Of a stretch of 64,000 nt of DNA, positions 35,314-43,588 are shown one piece after another; position 1 is the first letter of the stretch, and every line of letters starts with the position of its first letter. Source of the DNA: CADDZO01 sp035294145 (GTDB lineage: Bacteria > Chloroflexota > Dormibacteria > Dormibacterales > Dormibacteraceae); assembly GCA_035294145.1 (NCBI GenBank), contig DATGLL010000132.1, positions 1 to 64,000 of the forward strand, given 5' to 3'. The notes below the pieces were generated by a model that was given only the letters and a program-made list of their open reading frames with translations, was not told the origin of the DNA and ran no database searches. Both the position numbers and the translations under genes were made by a program.

Positions 35314-35319
35314 ATTATA
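35314..35319 (-). promoter_or_regulatory. pur operon -10 (perfect TATAAT)
   Basis: The consensus hexamer stands out in GC-rich DNA and would give a leader of about 45 nt before the purB GTG. The -35 position (about 35337-35342) lacks a TTGACA-like hexamer and is covered by the half-palindrome CTCCACATGTAG. AATATAAT, preceded by CAGG, also occurs before guaB3. Confidence 0.6.
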
Positions 35320-35334
35320 TTGGTGCCTGCCAAT

Positions 35335-35346
35335 CTCCACATGTAG
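35335..35346. promoter_or_regulatory. imperfect inverted repeat CTCCACATGTAG over the -35 position
   Basis: Shares TCCACA with the perfect repeat at 35363-35381 and overlaps where the pur -35 should be. Candidate second operator for the same regulator. Confidence 0.35.
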
Positions 35347-35362
35347 TGCGTTGGACACAGGA

Positions 35363-35381
35363 AATCCACAACATGTGGATT
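35363..35381. promoter_or_regulatory. perfect inverted repeat AATCCACA-aca-TGTGGATT
   Basis: Two exact 8-bp arms with a 3-nt spacer in the divergent purB / ECF sigma intergenic region, about 55 bp upstream of the predicted pur start. The half-site resembles a DnaA box (TTATCCACA) with two mismatches, but symmetric pairing favours a dimeric regulator. Confidence 0.55.
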
Positions 35382-35506
35382 GGTTGCGATCGCTCCGGGG
35401 CCCCCTGGAGAGCGCGCCCGAAACGCTAAGCTGAGGGACTGCATGGAGCACCGTCGTAACCGAGGGAGGACGGCCGCCGTTTGACCGGGCAAAGAAGGAG
35501 CGGGGC

Positions 35507-36064
35507 ATGAGCACCCTGCCGTCCCGGGAGGACGAGCAGGCGCTCGTGGAGCGCGCGAAGCGCGATCCCAACGCGTTTGGTGAGCTCTATGACCTGTACT
35601 TCCTTCAGATCTACCGGTTCGTATATTCGAGGATGCGCGATCAGGCGGCAGCTGAGGACGTCACCTCCGAGGTGTTCATGAAGGCGCTCAAGAGCATCGG
35701 GCGCTATCAGGACACGGGGAAGCCGTTCTCGGCCTGGCTGTATCAGATCGCGGTGAACTCGGTGGCGGATCGCTACCGGCTGGCGCGGCCCCTTGAGAAC
35801 ATCGACGAGCAGCGTGACCTGGCCGTGGGGGGGCCTGCCCTGGAGGAGGTGGCGGCCCAGCGGGACGAGCTGCGTCGGATCTGGTCGATGGTGGAGACCT
35901 TGCCCAAGCAGCAGCGCATCGCCATGGTGCTGAAGTTCCAGGAGGACATGAAGATCGAGGACATCGCCGCGGTGATGGGGAAGTCACCGGGGGCGGTGAA
36001 GCTTCTCATCCATCGGGGGGTGAGCAGGGTGCGCCAGCTCGTGGGGGCTGAGGGGCGGTCGTGA
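35507..36064 (+). CDS. ECF-type RNA polymerase sigma factor
   Basis: 185 aa. Region 2 spans about 25-90 (FGELYDLYFLQIYRFVYSR, AAEDVTSEVFMKALKSI, FSAWLYQIAVNSVADRYR) and region 4 about 125-180 (LPKQQRIAMVLKF, KIEDIAAVMGKSPGAVKLLIHRG). AAGGAG precedes the ATG by 7 nt. The adjacent downstream membrane protein is the likely partner or anti-sigma factor. A weak TAAGCT -10 at 35427-35432 is possible; no classic ECF GAAC/GTC promoter is evident. Confidence 0.93.
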   Translation: MSTLPSREDEQALVERAKRDPNAFGELYDLYFLQIYRFVYSRMRDQAAAEDVTSEVFMKALKSIGRYQDTGKPFSAWLYQIAVNSVADRYRLARPLENIDEQRDLAVGGPALEEVAAQRDELRRIWSMVETLPKQQRIAMVLKFQEDMKIEDIAAVMGKSPGAVKLLIHRGVSRVRQLVGAEGRS

Positions 36065-36128
36065 GCTTCACCTCAGGCACCCAGCCGCCAGGACGTCGTC
36101 CCCGACGTCGACGGAGGAGCTTAGGCTG

Positions 36129-38183
36129 GTGAAGGCGCCCAGAGACCCTGAGCTAGATGCCCTCTTCGAGGAGCTCTCCCCTGGTGACCGTGCGCTGCAG
36201 GACTTCGCGCAGATGCTGCGCTCAGCACCTTGGCCGGGCGGGGCCGCTGATCCCGATCCCACCTTCCGCCTTGCCCTCCGCCGCCGGCTTCTGCAAGAGG
36301 CCTGGAAGCTGGCTGCCCAACGGCGCCAGCCATGGTACCGGAAGCTCTTCTCCACCCCCACCGGGCTGGCCTGGGCGGCTGCAGCCCTCGGTGCCCTGCT
36401 GATCGGCCTGGCCGGGCTTGCGGTCCTCGCCCATCCCACCCGAGGCCCGCAGCCCACGGTCGAGGTGGCAAGTCCGTTGAACGACGCCCACACCGTGGCC
36501 GTGGTCCAGCCCATCGAGCTCGACTTCAGCCAGCCAATGGACACCCGATCGGTCGAGGAGGCGGTCAAGATCTCACCTGCCACTCGTGTCAGCTACCAGT
36601 GGCTGAGCCCCAACCGGGTGGAGATCACGCCCATGAGCGGCACCCTGGCGCCCAACACCCAGTACACGGTGGTGGTCGCCCCGAGCGCGAAGACCAAGGA
36701 TGGGACGGCGCTCGGCAAGCCGGCGGTGGTCACCTTCGTCACCACCGCACCCCCGGCCTCACCTGGCCCCACCCCTAGCCAGAGCCCGACCACGGGGCCC
36801 GCGTCTCAGCTGGCGGGCATGCGCCAGCTGGCTCCGATCGGCACCTCGGCTCCGGCCTGGTCGGCCGATGGCAGCACCCTCTACGTGGTCAACCCCAACG
36901 GGAGCCTCGAGGCGGTGGCGATCGCCGGCGGTACCCGGACGTTGGCCTCCGGTGGGGTGACCACGGTGGCGGTGGGGCCCTCCGGGCCTGCCTACGTCCA
37001 GAACGGGCAGGTGGTGTACGGTCAGACCACGATCCAGGGGGTTCAGCCGCTCGCCCTTGGCTTCCAGGGCTCGAACTTGCTGATTGGCACCGCCCAGGGA
37101 ATCGTGGACGCCCACGGCACCACCATCGCCGCCTTCAGTGAGACGGCGCGTCTGGTTGACATCGCGCCCGGCGGCGGTCACGCGGCCTACCTGGGGACCT
37201 CAGGAACCCTCCACGTGGTGGACCTGGCCAGCGGGAGGGATGTCCCGGTGGGACCGGCCACGGCCCTGGGGGACTGGTCGTCGAGCGCCGATCGCTACGC
37301 CTACGCCAGTTCCGGGGCGGTCCAGGTCACCGACATGAGCGGCAACGTCTCCCGACTGGCCGGCGTGGGCGGGGTGACCGGGATCTCCTGGTCGGACGCC
37401 GACCAGATCCTCCTCGCCACCAGCTCTGGCCTGGAGGTCATGAACGCCGACGGCACCGGTCTCCACCAGGTGGCGTCCGGTGACTTCGAGCAGCCTGAGT
37501 GGTCGCCGAGCGGTGGGCTGTTCGCCTTCAAGCGCGATGGCGCGGTGTGGGTGGCCCAGCTGATGGGCCCGCGCCCGGCTGCTTCCCCCTCGCCCACCGT
37601 CGGTGACGAGCAGGACTTCGTCCAGAGCTTCCTTGCCGGTGCCGCATCTGGATCCGGCGCTCAGTCTTTGGGGCAGCTCGATCAGAATGGCAAACTGGCC
37701 TATCAGCGCCTCCTCCAGGCGCAGCCCAGCCTTGGCGGGTTCACTCGCTCCTACGTCGTCCTGCTGCAACCGAGCCGAGCCGTGGTGCGCTTGATCTACG
37801 GGCAGGGAGCTGCCCAGACCGCCATCGACCTGACCCTCACCCTGGTCACGGACGCTGACGGTGGCCTTCACATTCACGACCTCAGCGCGCAGCCGGTGCC
37901 TAGCTTCGGGAAGGGACCGCAGGTGCTGAGCGTCTCGGTCGGCCGAGCCCAGGTCCGAGTCCAGTTCGACTCTGACCTGATGGCGAGCAGTGTCCAGTCT
38001 GGAGTGCTGCTTGAGGGCGTTGCCAACGCCCAGGTCTCGTACGACGCCAGCTCGCGAACCGTCCTCCTCGTGGTGCCCGGTGGCTTGACGCCGGGAGCCA
38101 CCTACACCCTCCAGGTGACCGGCGCGCTCGAGGACGTCAACCAGCGGGCGGCGTCCCCTTACGAGCTGTCCTTCACCGCCTGA
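36129..38183 (+). CDS. membrane-anchored Ig-like/beta-propeller protein, candidate anti-sigma partner
   Basis: 684 aa, GTG start. A cytoplasmic helical N-terminus (1-77, no HCC zinc motif) is followed by one membrane segment (about 79-101), then a SbsA/Big_5-type Ig domain (about 107-205; VQPIELDFSQPMD, LAPNTQYTVVV), a Pro/Ser/Thr linker (206-224), repeats resembling a WD40/TolB-like propeller (about 228-500; PAWSADGSTLYVV, PEWSPSGGLFAFKRDG), an unassigned region, and a second Ig-like domain (about 596-684). The topology of a sigma-neighbour membrane protein suggests anti-sigma sensing, but this is inferred. The 3' end overlaps the convergent STAND gene by 25 bp. Confidence 0.75.
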   Translation: MKAPRDPELDALFEELSPGDRALQDFAQMLRSAPWPGGAADPDPTFRLALRRRLLQEAWKLAAQRRQPWYRKLFSTPTGLAWAAAALGALLIGLAGLAVLAHPTRGPQPTVEVASPLNDAHTVAVVQPIELDFSQPMDTRSVEEAVKISPATRVSYQWLSPNRVEITPMSGTLAPNTQYTVVVAPSAKTKDGTALGKPAVVTFVTTAPPASPGPTPSQSPTTGPASQLAGMRQLAPIGTSAPAWSADGSTLYVVNPNGSLEAVAIAGGTRTLASGGVTTVAVGPSGPAYVQNGQVVYGQTTIQGVQPLALGFQGSNLLIGTAQGIVDAHGTTIAAFSETARLVDIAPGGGHAAYLGTSGTLHVVDLASGRDVPVGPATALGDWSSSADRYAYASSGAVQVTDMSGNVSRLAGVGGVTGISWSDADQILLATSSGLEVMNADGTGLHQVASGDFEQPEWSPSGGLFAFKRDGAVWVAQLMGPRPAASPSPTVGDEQDFVQSFLAGAASGSGAQSLGQLDQNGKLAYQRLLQAQPSLGGFTRSYVVLLQPSRAVVRLIYGQGAAQTAIDLTLTLVTDADGGLHIHDLSAQPVPSFGKGPQVLSVSVGRAQVRVQFDSDLMASSVQSGVLLEGVANAQVSYDASSRTVLLVVPGGLTPGATYTLQVTGALEDVNQRAASPYELSFTA

Positions 38184-40942
38184 TCCTCCGGAGGCATGGC
38201 AGGGCCCAGGTCCACCTGGGAGGTCGGGAAGGGGGTCGCAGGATGCTCCGCCAGGAGACGGCGCAGGGCGTCGAGGTTAGTGATGCTGGCCAGCGTCTCC
38301 GGGTGGTCGGGGCCTAAGTGGCGTTCTCGAACGTCGACCGCCCGCTCAAGGTAGACCAGAGCGCTGGCGAGGTCGCCCAGCTGCCAGAGCAGCGTCCCCA
38401 GGCGATGCTCGGTGTCGGCCGTTTGCACGTGGTCCGGACCGAGCACCTCCTCGCGGATCTCAAGCGCCCGCTCCAGGTAGGTCCTGGCCCCCACCAGGTC
38501 GCCCTGCTCGATCAGCAGCAGCCCGAGATCGTGCAGGCTGGCCGCGGTCTCGGGATGGTCTGCCCCCAGGGCCTGCTCCCGGATAGCGACTGCTCGCTCC
38601 AGGTAGGGCTGTGCCTCGACGAGGTCGCCCTGAGCCTGCAGAAGCGTGCCCAGCTGGCTCAAGCTGGTCGCGGTCTGGGGATCGTAGGGGCCGAGGACGC
38701 GCTGGGAGATGACCAATGCTCGCTCCAGGTAGGAGCGCGCGCCCTCCAGGTCCTGCTCGGCGCGCAGGAGCATCCCTAGGTTGCTGAGGCTGGCGGCGGT
38801 CACCGGATGCTCGGGGCCAAAGGCCCGTTCTCGGATGGTCAGCGCACGCCGCAGGTAGGAGAGGGCCCCCTCGGGGTTGCCACGTGCTTGGAGGATGGTG
38901 CCGACGCCATCCAGGATCGTGGCCGTCTCGGGATGATCTGGCCCCAAGGTTCGCTCGCAGGCCTCGAGGGCGCGGAATAGGCATTCCTGGGCACCGGCCA
39001 GGTCGCCTTGGGCCTTCCGCACCATCCCAACGTCCCTCAAGCAGGCCAGCGTCCTGGGGTCGTCAAAGCCTGACGTGACCTCCCAGGTCCCAAGGGCGCG
39101 CTCCAACCAGGCCCGGGCGTCGGTCAGGTCGCCTTGCTCCATGAGCAACCTGCCCAGGCTGTGGCGGGCCGCGGCGGTCTCGGGGTGCTCGCCCTGCTGA
39201 CGCTCCAAGAGGCCGACGGCTCGCTCCAGGCAACGGCGGGCGCCAGCGGGATCGCCCTGCCCCTGGAGCACCCAGCCCAGGTCGCCGGCGATGGTGGCGA
39301 GGGCGGGATGGTCGTCCCCCGAGGTCCGCTCGGCTCGGGCCAGGGCCTCCTCAAGGTAGGTCCGGGCTCCGGTGAGGTCACCCTGCGCGCGCAGCAGCGA
39401 TCCTAGGCTGTGGAGACCCTCGATGGTCTCGGTGGATTCCGGTCCCAGCAACCGTTCATGGATGGTCAGGGCCCGCTCGAGATGGGGGCGAGCCGAGGTT
39501 GAGTCGCCCAGGGCCCACAGCAGACGGCCGAGTTCAGCGCTGAGCTGGGCCACCCGCACGTCTTCGCCTCGTGCAGCCGCCGCCCGGGTGACGACGTCGA
39601 GGTGGGGGGCCAGGAGGAGTTGGCGGGACGTCTCCCCCGCCCGGTTAGCCTCGCGGGCAAGCCTGATCAGTGCCTGTTCCACCATCGTCTCGGCCTCAGG
39701 ATCAATGGCCGTAAGGCCGACGTAGGTGGCCAGTCGGCGGTGGAGCCAGAGGCACTGGCCGTCAGGCTCAAGGAGGGTCAGGTGGACAAGCCAGGTGAGC
39801 GCCTCCCGTGCCTCCTCTCGTGCTTGAGAGGTGAGGGCGCGGTCGGAGGAGGGCGTCGATGGTTCCTCCCTGTTGGCGAGGGGAGCTTCGAGCAGGGTGG
39901 CCAGCAGGAGGTCCTCAGGGATGGGGGTGGGGGCGAACCGGGCCGCTCGTGCCAGCAGAGCGTGAGCGTGGTGCCGACAGCTGGCCTGGTTGAGGATGAG
40001 GAGGTCGAGCACGAAGGCCCGGGCCGGCCCCGGTGAACGGACCGATGCGGTCGTCGGGGGTTGGGCTCGGCGACGACCGAAGATGACGCCCAGCGGGCGA
40101 CGCAGCCCACCGTCGGAAAGCGTCTCCGGTGGGCTGTCCAGCTTCGATGCGTCGGCCTCGATGGTTGGGTCGCAGAGCCACTGACGGTATCCTTCGGGGG
40201 CGAGCTCCCGCTGAGCGGCCAGGGCACCGCCGGCCAGGGTCAGCGCCAGAGGCAGGTCGTCCAACTCGCGTGCGATCTGCCCAAGTGTCGTCGGCTGCGC
40301 GGCCAGGTCGGGACGGAAGCTGCTCAGCACCGCCACCCCGTGCTCCCGAGGCAGGGGCCCGACCGGTAGCATCGCCGGTCGCGGTGGGCCGTCCCATACC
40401 GGTAGCCTTGACGTGATCAGGACGTGTGCCCCGCCCCGGCTGGGGAGGAAGTCGCGCAGCCTGCTCGGCTCGTCGCAGTCGTCGTAGAGAAGGAGTCTGG
40501 GCGTGTCCCCCTGCCAGGCGCCGAGCACCAGGTGGACCTGCTCGTCCAGAGGCAGGCTTGGGAAGTCGGGCCTTAGGTCCATGGCGTCGCTGCGCCCACA
40601 GGCCGCGACCTGGAGGGCGACGACGGTGGGGACGGAGCAGTTGATCCAGAAGACCCCGCCGGGGAAGTAGCGGCCGTAGCGATACGCGAACTCCAGGGCC
40701 AGGGCGGTCTTCCCCGACCCTTCGGCTCCCGTCAGCACCATGGCGCGCCGTTCGCTCAGCGCGCTCGCGACCCTTTGCAACTCAGCGACACGGCCGGTGA
40801 AGCGCGGGGATCGAGATCGCGGCAACCGCGATCCAGCCGGCAGGGGACCTGGCTCCGGGAGCACCCCAAGGGGCAGTTGCACTAGGCCACCGCCGCCGGA
40901 GCCGGCCGCGGTCTCCGGTGGATCGAAGCTACCGAAACTCAT
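38159..40942 (-). CDS. STAND (NB-ARC-like) NTPase with TPR array
   Basis: 927 aa. After a disordered N-terminus (1-45), an NB-ARC-like domain shows Walker A GAEGSGKTALALEF (about 73-86), Walker B LLLYDDC, the sensor HVLITSRLPVW and a GLPL-type LDDLPLALTLAGG. A winged-helix-like linker (about 300-450) leads to about ten TPR_12 repeats of 42 residues (LG.L...QGD...A..YLERAL.I.E..LG..HPET), residues about 470-905. Such proteins are switch ATPases in signalling, transcription control or defence; no effector domain is visible. Confidence 0.88.
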   Translation of the reverse strand: MSFGSFDPPETAAGSGGGGLVQLPLGVLPEPGPLPAGSRLPRSRSPRFTGRVAELQRVASALSERRAMVLTGAEGSGKTALALEFAYRYGRYFPGGVFWINCSVPTVVALQVAACGRSDAMDLRPDFPSLPLDEQVHLVLGAWQGDTPRLLLYDDCDEPSRLRDFLPSRGGAHVLITSRLPVWDGPPRPAMLPVGPLPREHGVAVLSSFRPDLAAQPTTLGQIARELDDLPLALTLAGGALAAQRELAPEGYRQWLCDPTIEADASKLDSPPETLSDGGLRRPLGVIFGRRRAQPPTTASVRSPGPARAFVLDLLILNQASCRHHAHALLARAARFAPTPIPEDLLLATLLEAPLANREEPSTPSSDRALTSQAREEAREALTWLVHLTLLEPDGQCLWLHRRLATYVGLTAIDPEAETMVEQALIRLAREANRAGETSRQLLLAPHLDVVTRAAAARGEDVRVAQLSAELGRLLWALGDSTSARPHLERALTIHERLLGPESTETIEGLHSLGSLLRAQGDLTGARTYLEEALARAERTSGDDHPALATIAGDLGWVLQGQGDPAGARRCLERAVGLLERQQGEHPETAAARHSLGRLLMEQGDLTDARAWLERALGTWEVTSGFDDPRTLACLRDVGMVRKAQGDLAGAQECLFRALEACERTLGPDHPETATILDGVGTILQARGNPEGALSYLRRALTIRERAFGPEHPVTAASLSNLGMLLRAEQDLEGARSYLERALVISQRVLGPYDPQTATSLSQLGTLLQAQGDLVEAQPYLERAVAIREQALGADHPETAASLHDLGLLLIEQGDLVGARTYLERALEIREEVLGPDHVQTADTEHRLGTLLWQLGDLASALVYLERAVDVRERHLGPDHPETLASITNLDALRRLLAEHPATPFPTSQVDLGPAMPPEDQAVKDSS
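38240..39530 (-). repeat. tandem 126-bp repeats encoding TPRs
   Basis: Within the STAND gene, roughly ten in-frame units of 42 codons repeat the phrase QGDL..A..YLERAL and LG.DHPET. Units are related but not identical, indicating old expansion rather than a recent duplication. Confidence 0.75.
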
Positions 40943-41233
40943 GAACTACCTGTGCCAGCACGCCACGTCTCTGCACCACGTGCTCCGATCGGCCTCGGCC
41001 GTTCCGTAAGCGTAATCGGGCGTGACGTTGGTGCGGAAGTCGACAGCGGAAAGCTCGCTCGAAGGCCCGTGGCCACCCGAGCGCTCCGGAGGAGGGGATG
41101 CCGCCGCAACAGGGTGGGAACCGTGGTCGTGCCCCTCGGCCGGGCCGTACCCAGCTGGACGCCACCCCAAAGGGTCGGGATGGGCTCGCGGCCCGTTCTG
41201 GTGGCCTGGGAGATTCCCGCTTCGTTGGCCGCC
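40943..41233. other. 291-bp gap upstream of the STAND gene
   Basis: No gene recognised. It should hold the promoter of the STAND gene unless that is co-transcribed with the gene ending at 41234; no convincing -10/-35 pair seen. Confidence 0.4.
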
Positions 41234-42163
41234 TCAGTCGGGGAGAGGGACTTGATGCTCCTCGGCCCGGTGCCAGAGGGCGCGCCACTCGGACCCGGCG
41301 ATAGCCTCAACCAGGAGTTGCACCTCGTCGAGGTAGCGGCAACGCTCGCCTGCGATCCGAGGCACGACCTCAGGCGGGACCATCAGGTGCCGCCGTCCGC
41401 TCCCGGCCGAGGCCAGGACCAAGTAGTCGACGGCTGGGAAGATGTAGGCCACCCCCTCGCCCCAGACCGCTGCCGTGAACTCGTGGCGTCCCGAGGGGGT
41501 ACGAACGTGCATGACGTGAGCGGTGTACCAGTCGCCTGGGGGCCACTGGGTGCTGCGCATGGCCGCGACAAGCCGGTCGGCGAATGCCTCCGGCACCCGG
41601 GCGTGGCGCAGCTGGCTCAACAGCCGGGGGCCGAGGTGGAAGGGACGCACCGGTCCCCTCATGACCACCACCCCGCGCTCGGCCACCCGGGCGGCGACCG
41701 ACTCCGCCTGATCGTGGAGCCATTCGGCGACCCAACGCTGGTTGCAGCGTTGGAGCAGCTGACCCGGGCTCAGCTCCTCCTGGTCGAGGAAGATCCGGCG
41801 GGCGGTCAGCTCACCGACCTGCGCCATCAGGGCCACTGCCAGCTGCAGGTCTTCGGCGGCGACGCACGACGGTACGTGGAGGGAAAGGCTACGGCTCGTG
41901 ATCGTCAGCTCCAGTGGACGGGTCGAGACGCCGCGTCGGTACAGGAGCAAGGAGGTTGCGCCCTCGGGGGTCAGGCTCCAGGCATCTGTCGGCCACGACC
42001 CGAGTCGCCTGGGCCGCTCGATGACCTCCACGTCCCCCCATCGGGGGAGCAGCTCGGAGAGGGGCAGCAGGAAAGAGGCACCTTCCTGAAGTCGAAACCG
42101 GAGGCCCACGATCTCGATTGTCGCGCGTCGGCCCGTCGCCCGATCCGTCCGGAGTCCAGCCAC
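41234..42163 (-). CDS. unrecognised protein upstream of the STAND gene
   Basis: About 309 aa from GTG 42163; the start is uncertain (a longer frame reaches 42388 but reads low-complexity). I do not recognise a family. Visible features: an N-terminal beta-rich part (IEIVGLRFRLQEGASFLLPLSELLP), a middle helical part (RRIFLDQEELSPGQLLQRCNQRWVAEWLHDQAESVAARVAERG) and a C-terminal mixed part with HEFTAAVWGEGVAYIFPAVDYLVLA. No signal peptide or membrane segment. It is on the same strand as the STAND gene (291 bp away). Confidence 0.6.
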   Translation of the reverse strand: MAGLRTDRATGRRATIEIVGLRFRLQEGASFLLPLSELLPRWGDVEVIERPRRLGSWPTDAWSLTPEGATSLLLYRRGVSTRPLELTITSRSLSLHVPSCVAAEDLQLAVALMAQVGELTARRIFLDQEELSPGQLLQRCNQRWVAEWLHDQAESVAARVAERGVVVMRGPVRPFHLGPRLLSQLRHARVPEAFADRLVAAMRSTQWPPGDWYTAHVMHVRTPSGRHEFTAAVWGEGVAYIFPAVDYLVLASAGSGRRHLMVPPEVVPRIAGERCRYLDEVQLLVEAIAGSEWRALWHRAEEHQVPLPD

Positions 42164-42314
42164 GCTGACCGGCGCCCTCGCCGGGCTGGTCGAGGGGCAC
42201 CCCGGGTCGGCGTTTGAAGCGACCTGCCAGAGCCTCCTGGCCACACGACAGATCGGGACGGCTGCAAAAGCCCCCGCTGCTCGACGGCGTGAGCTGGACG
42301 CCCCCCGGGCCCCG

Positions 42315-43040
42315 TCAGGCGGGTGCCCCCCTCGGCCGGGCAAGGCGCTTGGGCGCGCTCGGCTGACCGTCGTCGAGCAAGCGGCCATCAGCCCGGCCTT
42401 GCGCGCACCAGCGAAGGATGGGACAAACAGGGCAACGTGGCCTTTTGGCTAGGCACACGGTGCGACCGTGGGCGACGAGCGCCAGGTGAAGGTCGTAGCG
42501 AATCTCGGGCGGGACAAGGTCGGTCAGGACACGATGTGCCTCCTCCGCCGTCGTCCCGGCCCGCAGCCAGCCCAGGCGGGTGGTCACCCGGTGGACGTGG
42601 GTGTCGACTGGGAAGGCCGGGCGGCCCAGGGCAAAGAGCAGCACGCAGGCCGCCGTCTTTGGGCCGACGCCCGGCAGGGAGGTCAGGTAGCGCTCGGCCT
42701 CGGCGTCGTCGAGGCGGTGCAACCGCTCCAGGTCGAGCTTCCCCTCGCGTCGCTCGACCTCGGCCAGGATCTGCTGGATGCGTGCCGCCTTCTGGTCGGC
42801 GATACCGCCACAGCGGATGGCGTCGGCGACCTCATGGGTGGGGGCGTGTCGCACCTCCTCCCAGCGCGGGAACCTCGACTTGAGGGTTGCGAATGCCCGC
42901 TCCGAGTTGCGGTCGGAGGTGTGCTGGGAGAGGACGGTGGCGATCAGCTCATCGAGGACGGGCAGTCGGGGCTTGGGGACAAAGGGTCCTTGCTCCTCCC
43001 GCAAGCGGTGATGGACGTCGCGAATCGCTGGCCTCGTCAT
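42315..43040 (-). CDS. second endonuclease III-family DNA glycosylase
   Basis: 241 aa. HhH motif LPGVGPKTAACV with the catalytic Lys, FPVDTHVHRV with the Asp, and CLAKRPRCPVCPILRWC for the [4Fe-4S] cluster. The LSQHTSDRNSERAF block differs from LSAQTTDRSVNQV of the copy at 5947, so this is a distinct paralogue. ATG 43040 begins the conserved part; longer frames extend into non-coding sequence. Last of the nudix-ybjQ-nth genes. Confidence 0.93.
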   Translation of the reverse strand: MTRPAIRDVHHRLREEQGPFVPKPRLPVLDELIATVLSQHTSDRNSERAFATLKSRFPRWEEVRHAPTHEVADAIRCGGIADQKAARIQQILAEVERREGKLDLERLHRLDDAEAERYLTSLPGVGPKTAACVLLFALGRPAFPVDTHVHRVTTRLGWLRAGTTAEEAHRVLTDLVPPEIRYDLHLALVAHGRTVCLAKRPRCPVCPILRWCAQGRADGRLLDDGQPSAPKRLARPRGAPA

Positions 43041-43183
43041 CCGAAGAGGAAGAGAACGGGGCGGAGGGTCCAGGTACGGGCGGTGCCTCCGGCCCGGGTG
43101 GGGCGCCCCAACACCTGCCACCGACCGCTGGCCCCCATAGCGGTGGCTGGCCCAGGATCCCCCGGCCGAGCCCGCCACATGGC

Positions 43184-43549
43184 TCAGGCGGCTGGCTCGA
43201 ACACCACCGCGGTCCCGTAGCACAGCACCTCGGCTACCCCCTGGGCCATCTCGGTGGCGTCGTAGCGTACCCCCAACACGCCGTTGGCTCCGATCAGGGC
43301 GGCGTGCTGCAGCATGATCTGATAGGCCTCCTCTCGAGCGCGCTCGGCGAGCTCGGTGTAGAGCGTCACGTTGCCGCCCCCCAGCTGCTGGAAGGCGGCG
43401 CCGATGCTGCCGACGATGCTTCGCGAGCGCACGGTAACCCCCCGCACCAGGCCGAGGTTTCTGGCGACCCGATAGCCCTCGATGTGGAAGGCCGTGGTCA
43501 CGAACCGAGGATCGATGGCTGGCCGTGCCGTTGGCTCCTGCTCCGCCAT
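43184..43549 (-). CDS. YbjQ/UPF0145 family protein
   Basis: 121 aa. VTTAFHIEGYRVARNLGLVRGVTVRS, FQQLGGGNVTLYTELAERAREEAY and LIGANGVLGVRYDATEM are the YbjQ blocks; the family forms pentamers of unknown function, sometimes described as heavy-metal binding. ATG 43549 is chosen over 43567 since GGGGGAG lies 8 nt before it. The nudix gene ends 39 bp upstream. Confidence 0.88.
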   Translation of the reverse strand: MAEQEPTARPAIDPRFVTTAFHIEGYRVARNLGLVRGVTVRSRSIVGSIGAAFQQLGGGNVTLYTELAERAREEAYQIMLQHAALIGANGVLGVRYDATEMAQGVAEVLCYGTAVVFEPAA

Positions 43550-43588
43550 TTGCACTTCTCCCCCCATGGAGTAGAGAACACCTGACCG

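Noticed and set aside
35427..35484. TAAGCT -10 followed by a 13-codon frame (MEHRRNRGRTAAV) before the sigma gene
   Set aside because: No -35, no ribosome-binding site and no conservation evidence; kept only as a weak promoter note.
35263..35571. 103-codon N-terminal extension of purB
   Set aside because: It would run through the TATAAT and inverted repeats and into the sigma factor gene on the other strand.
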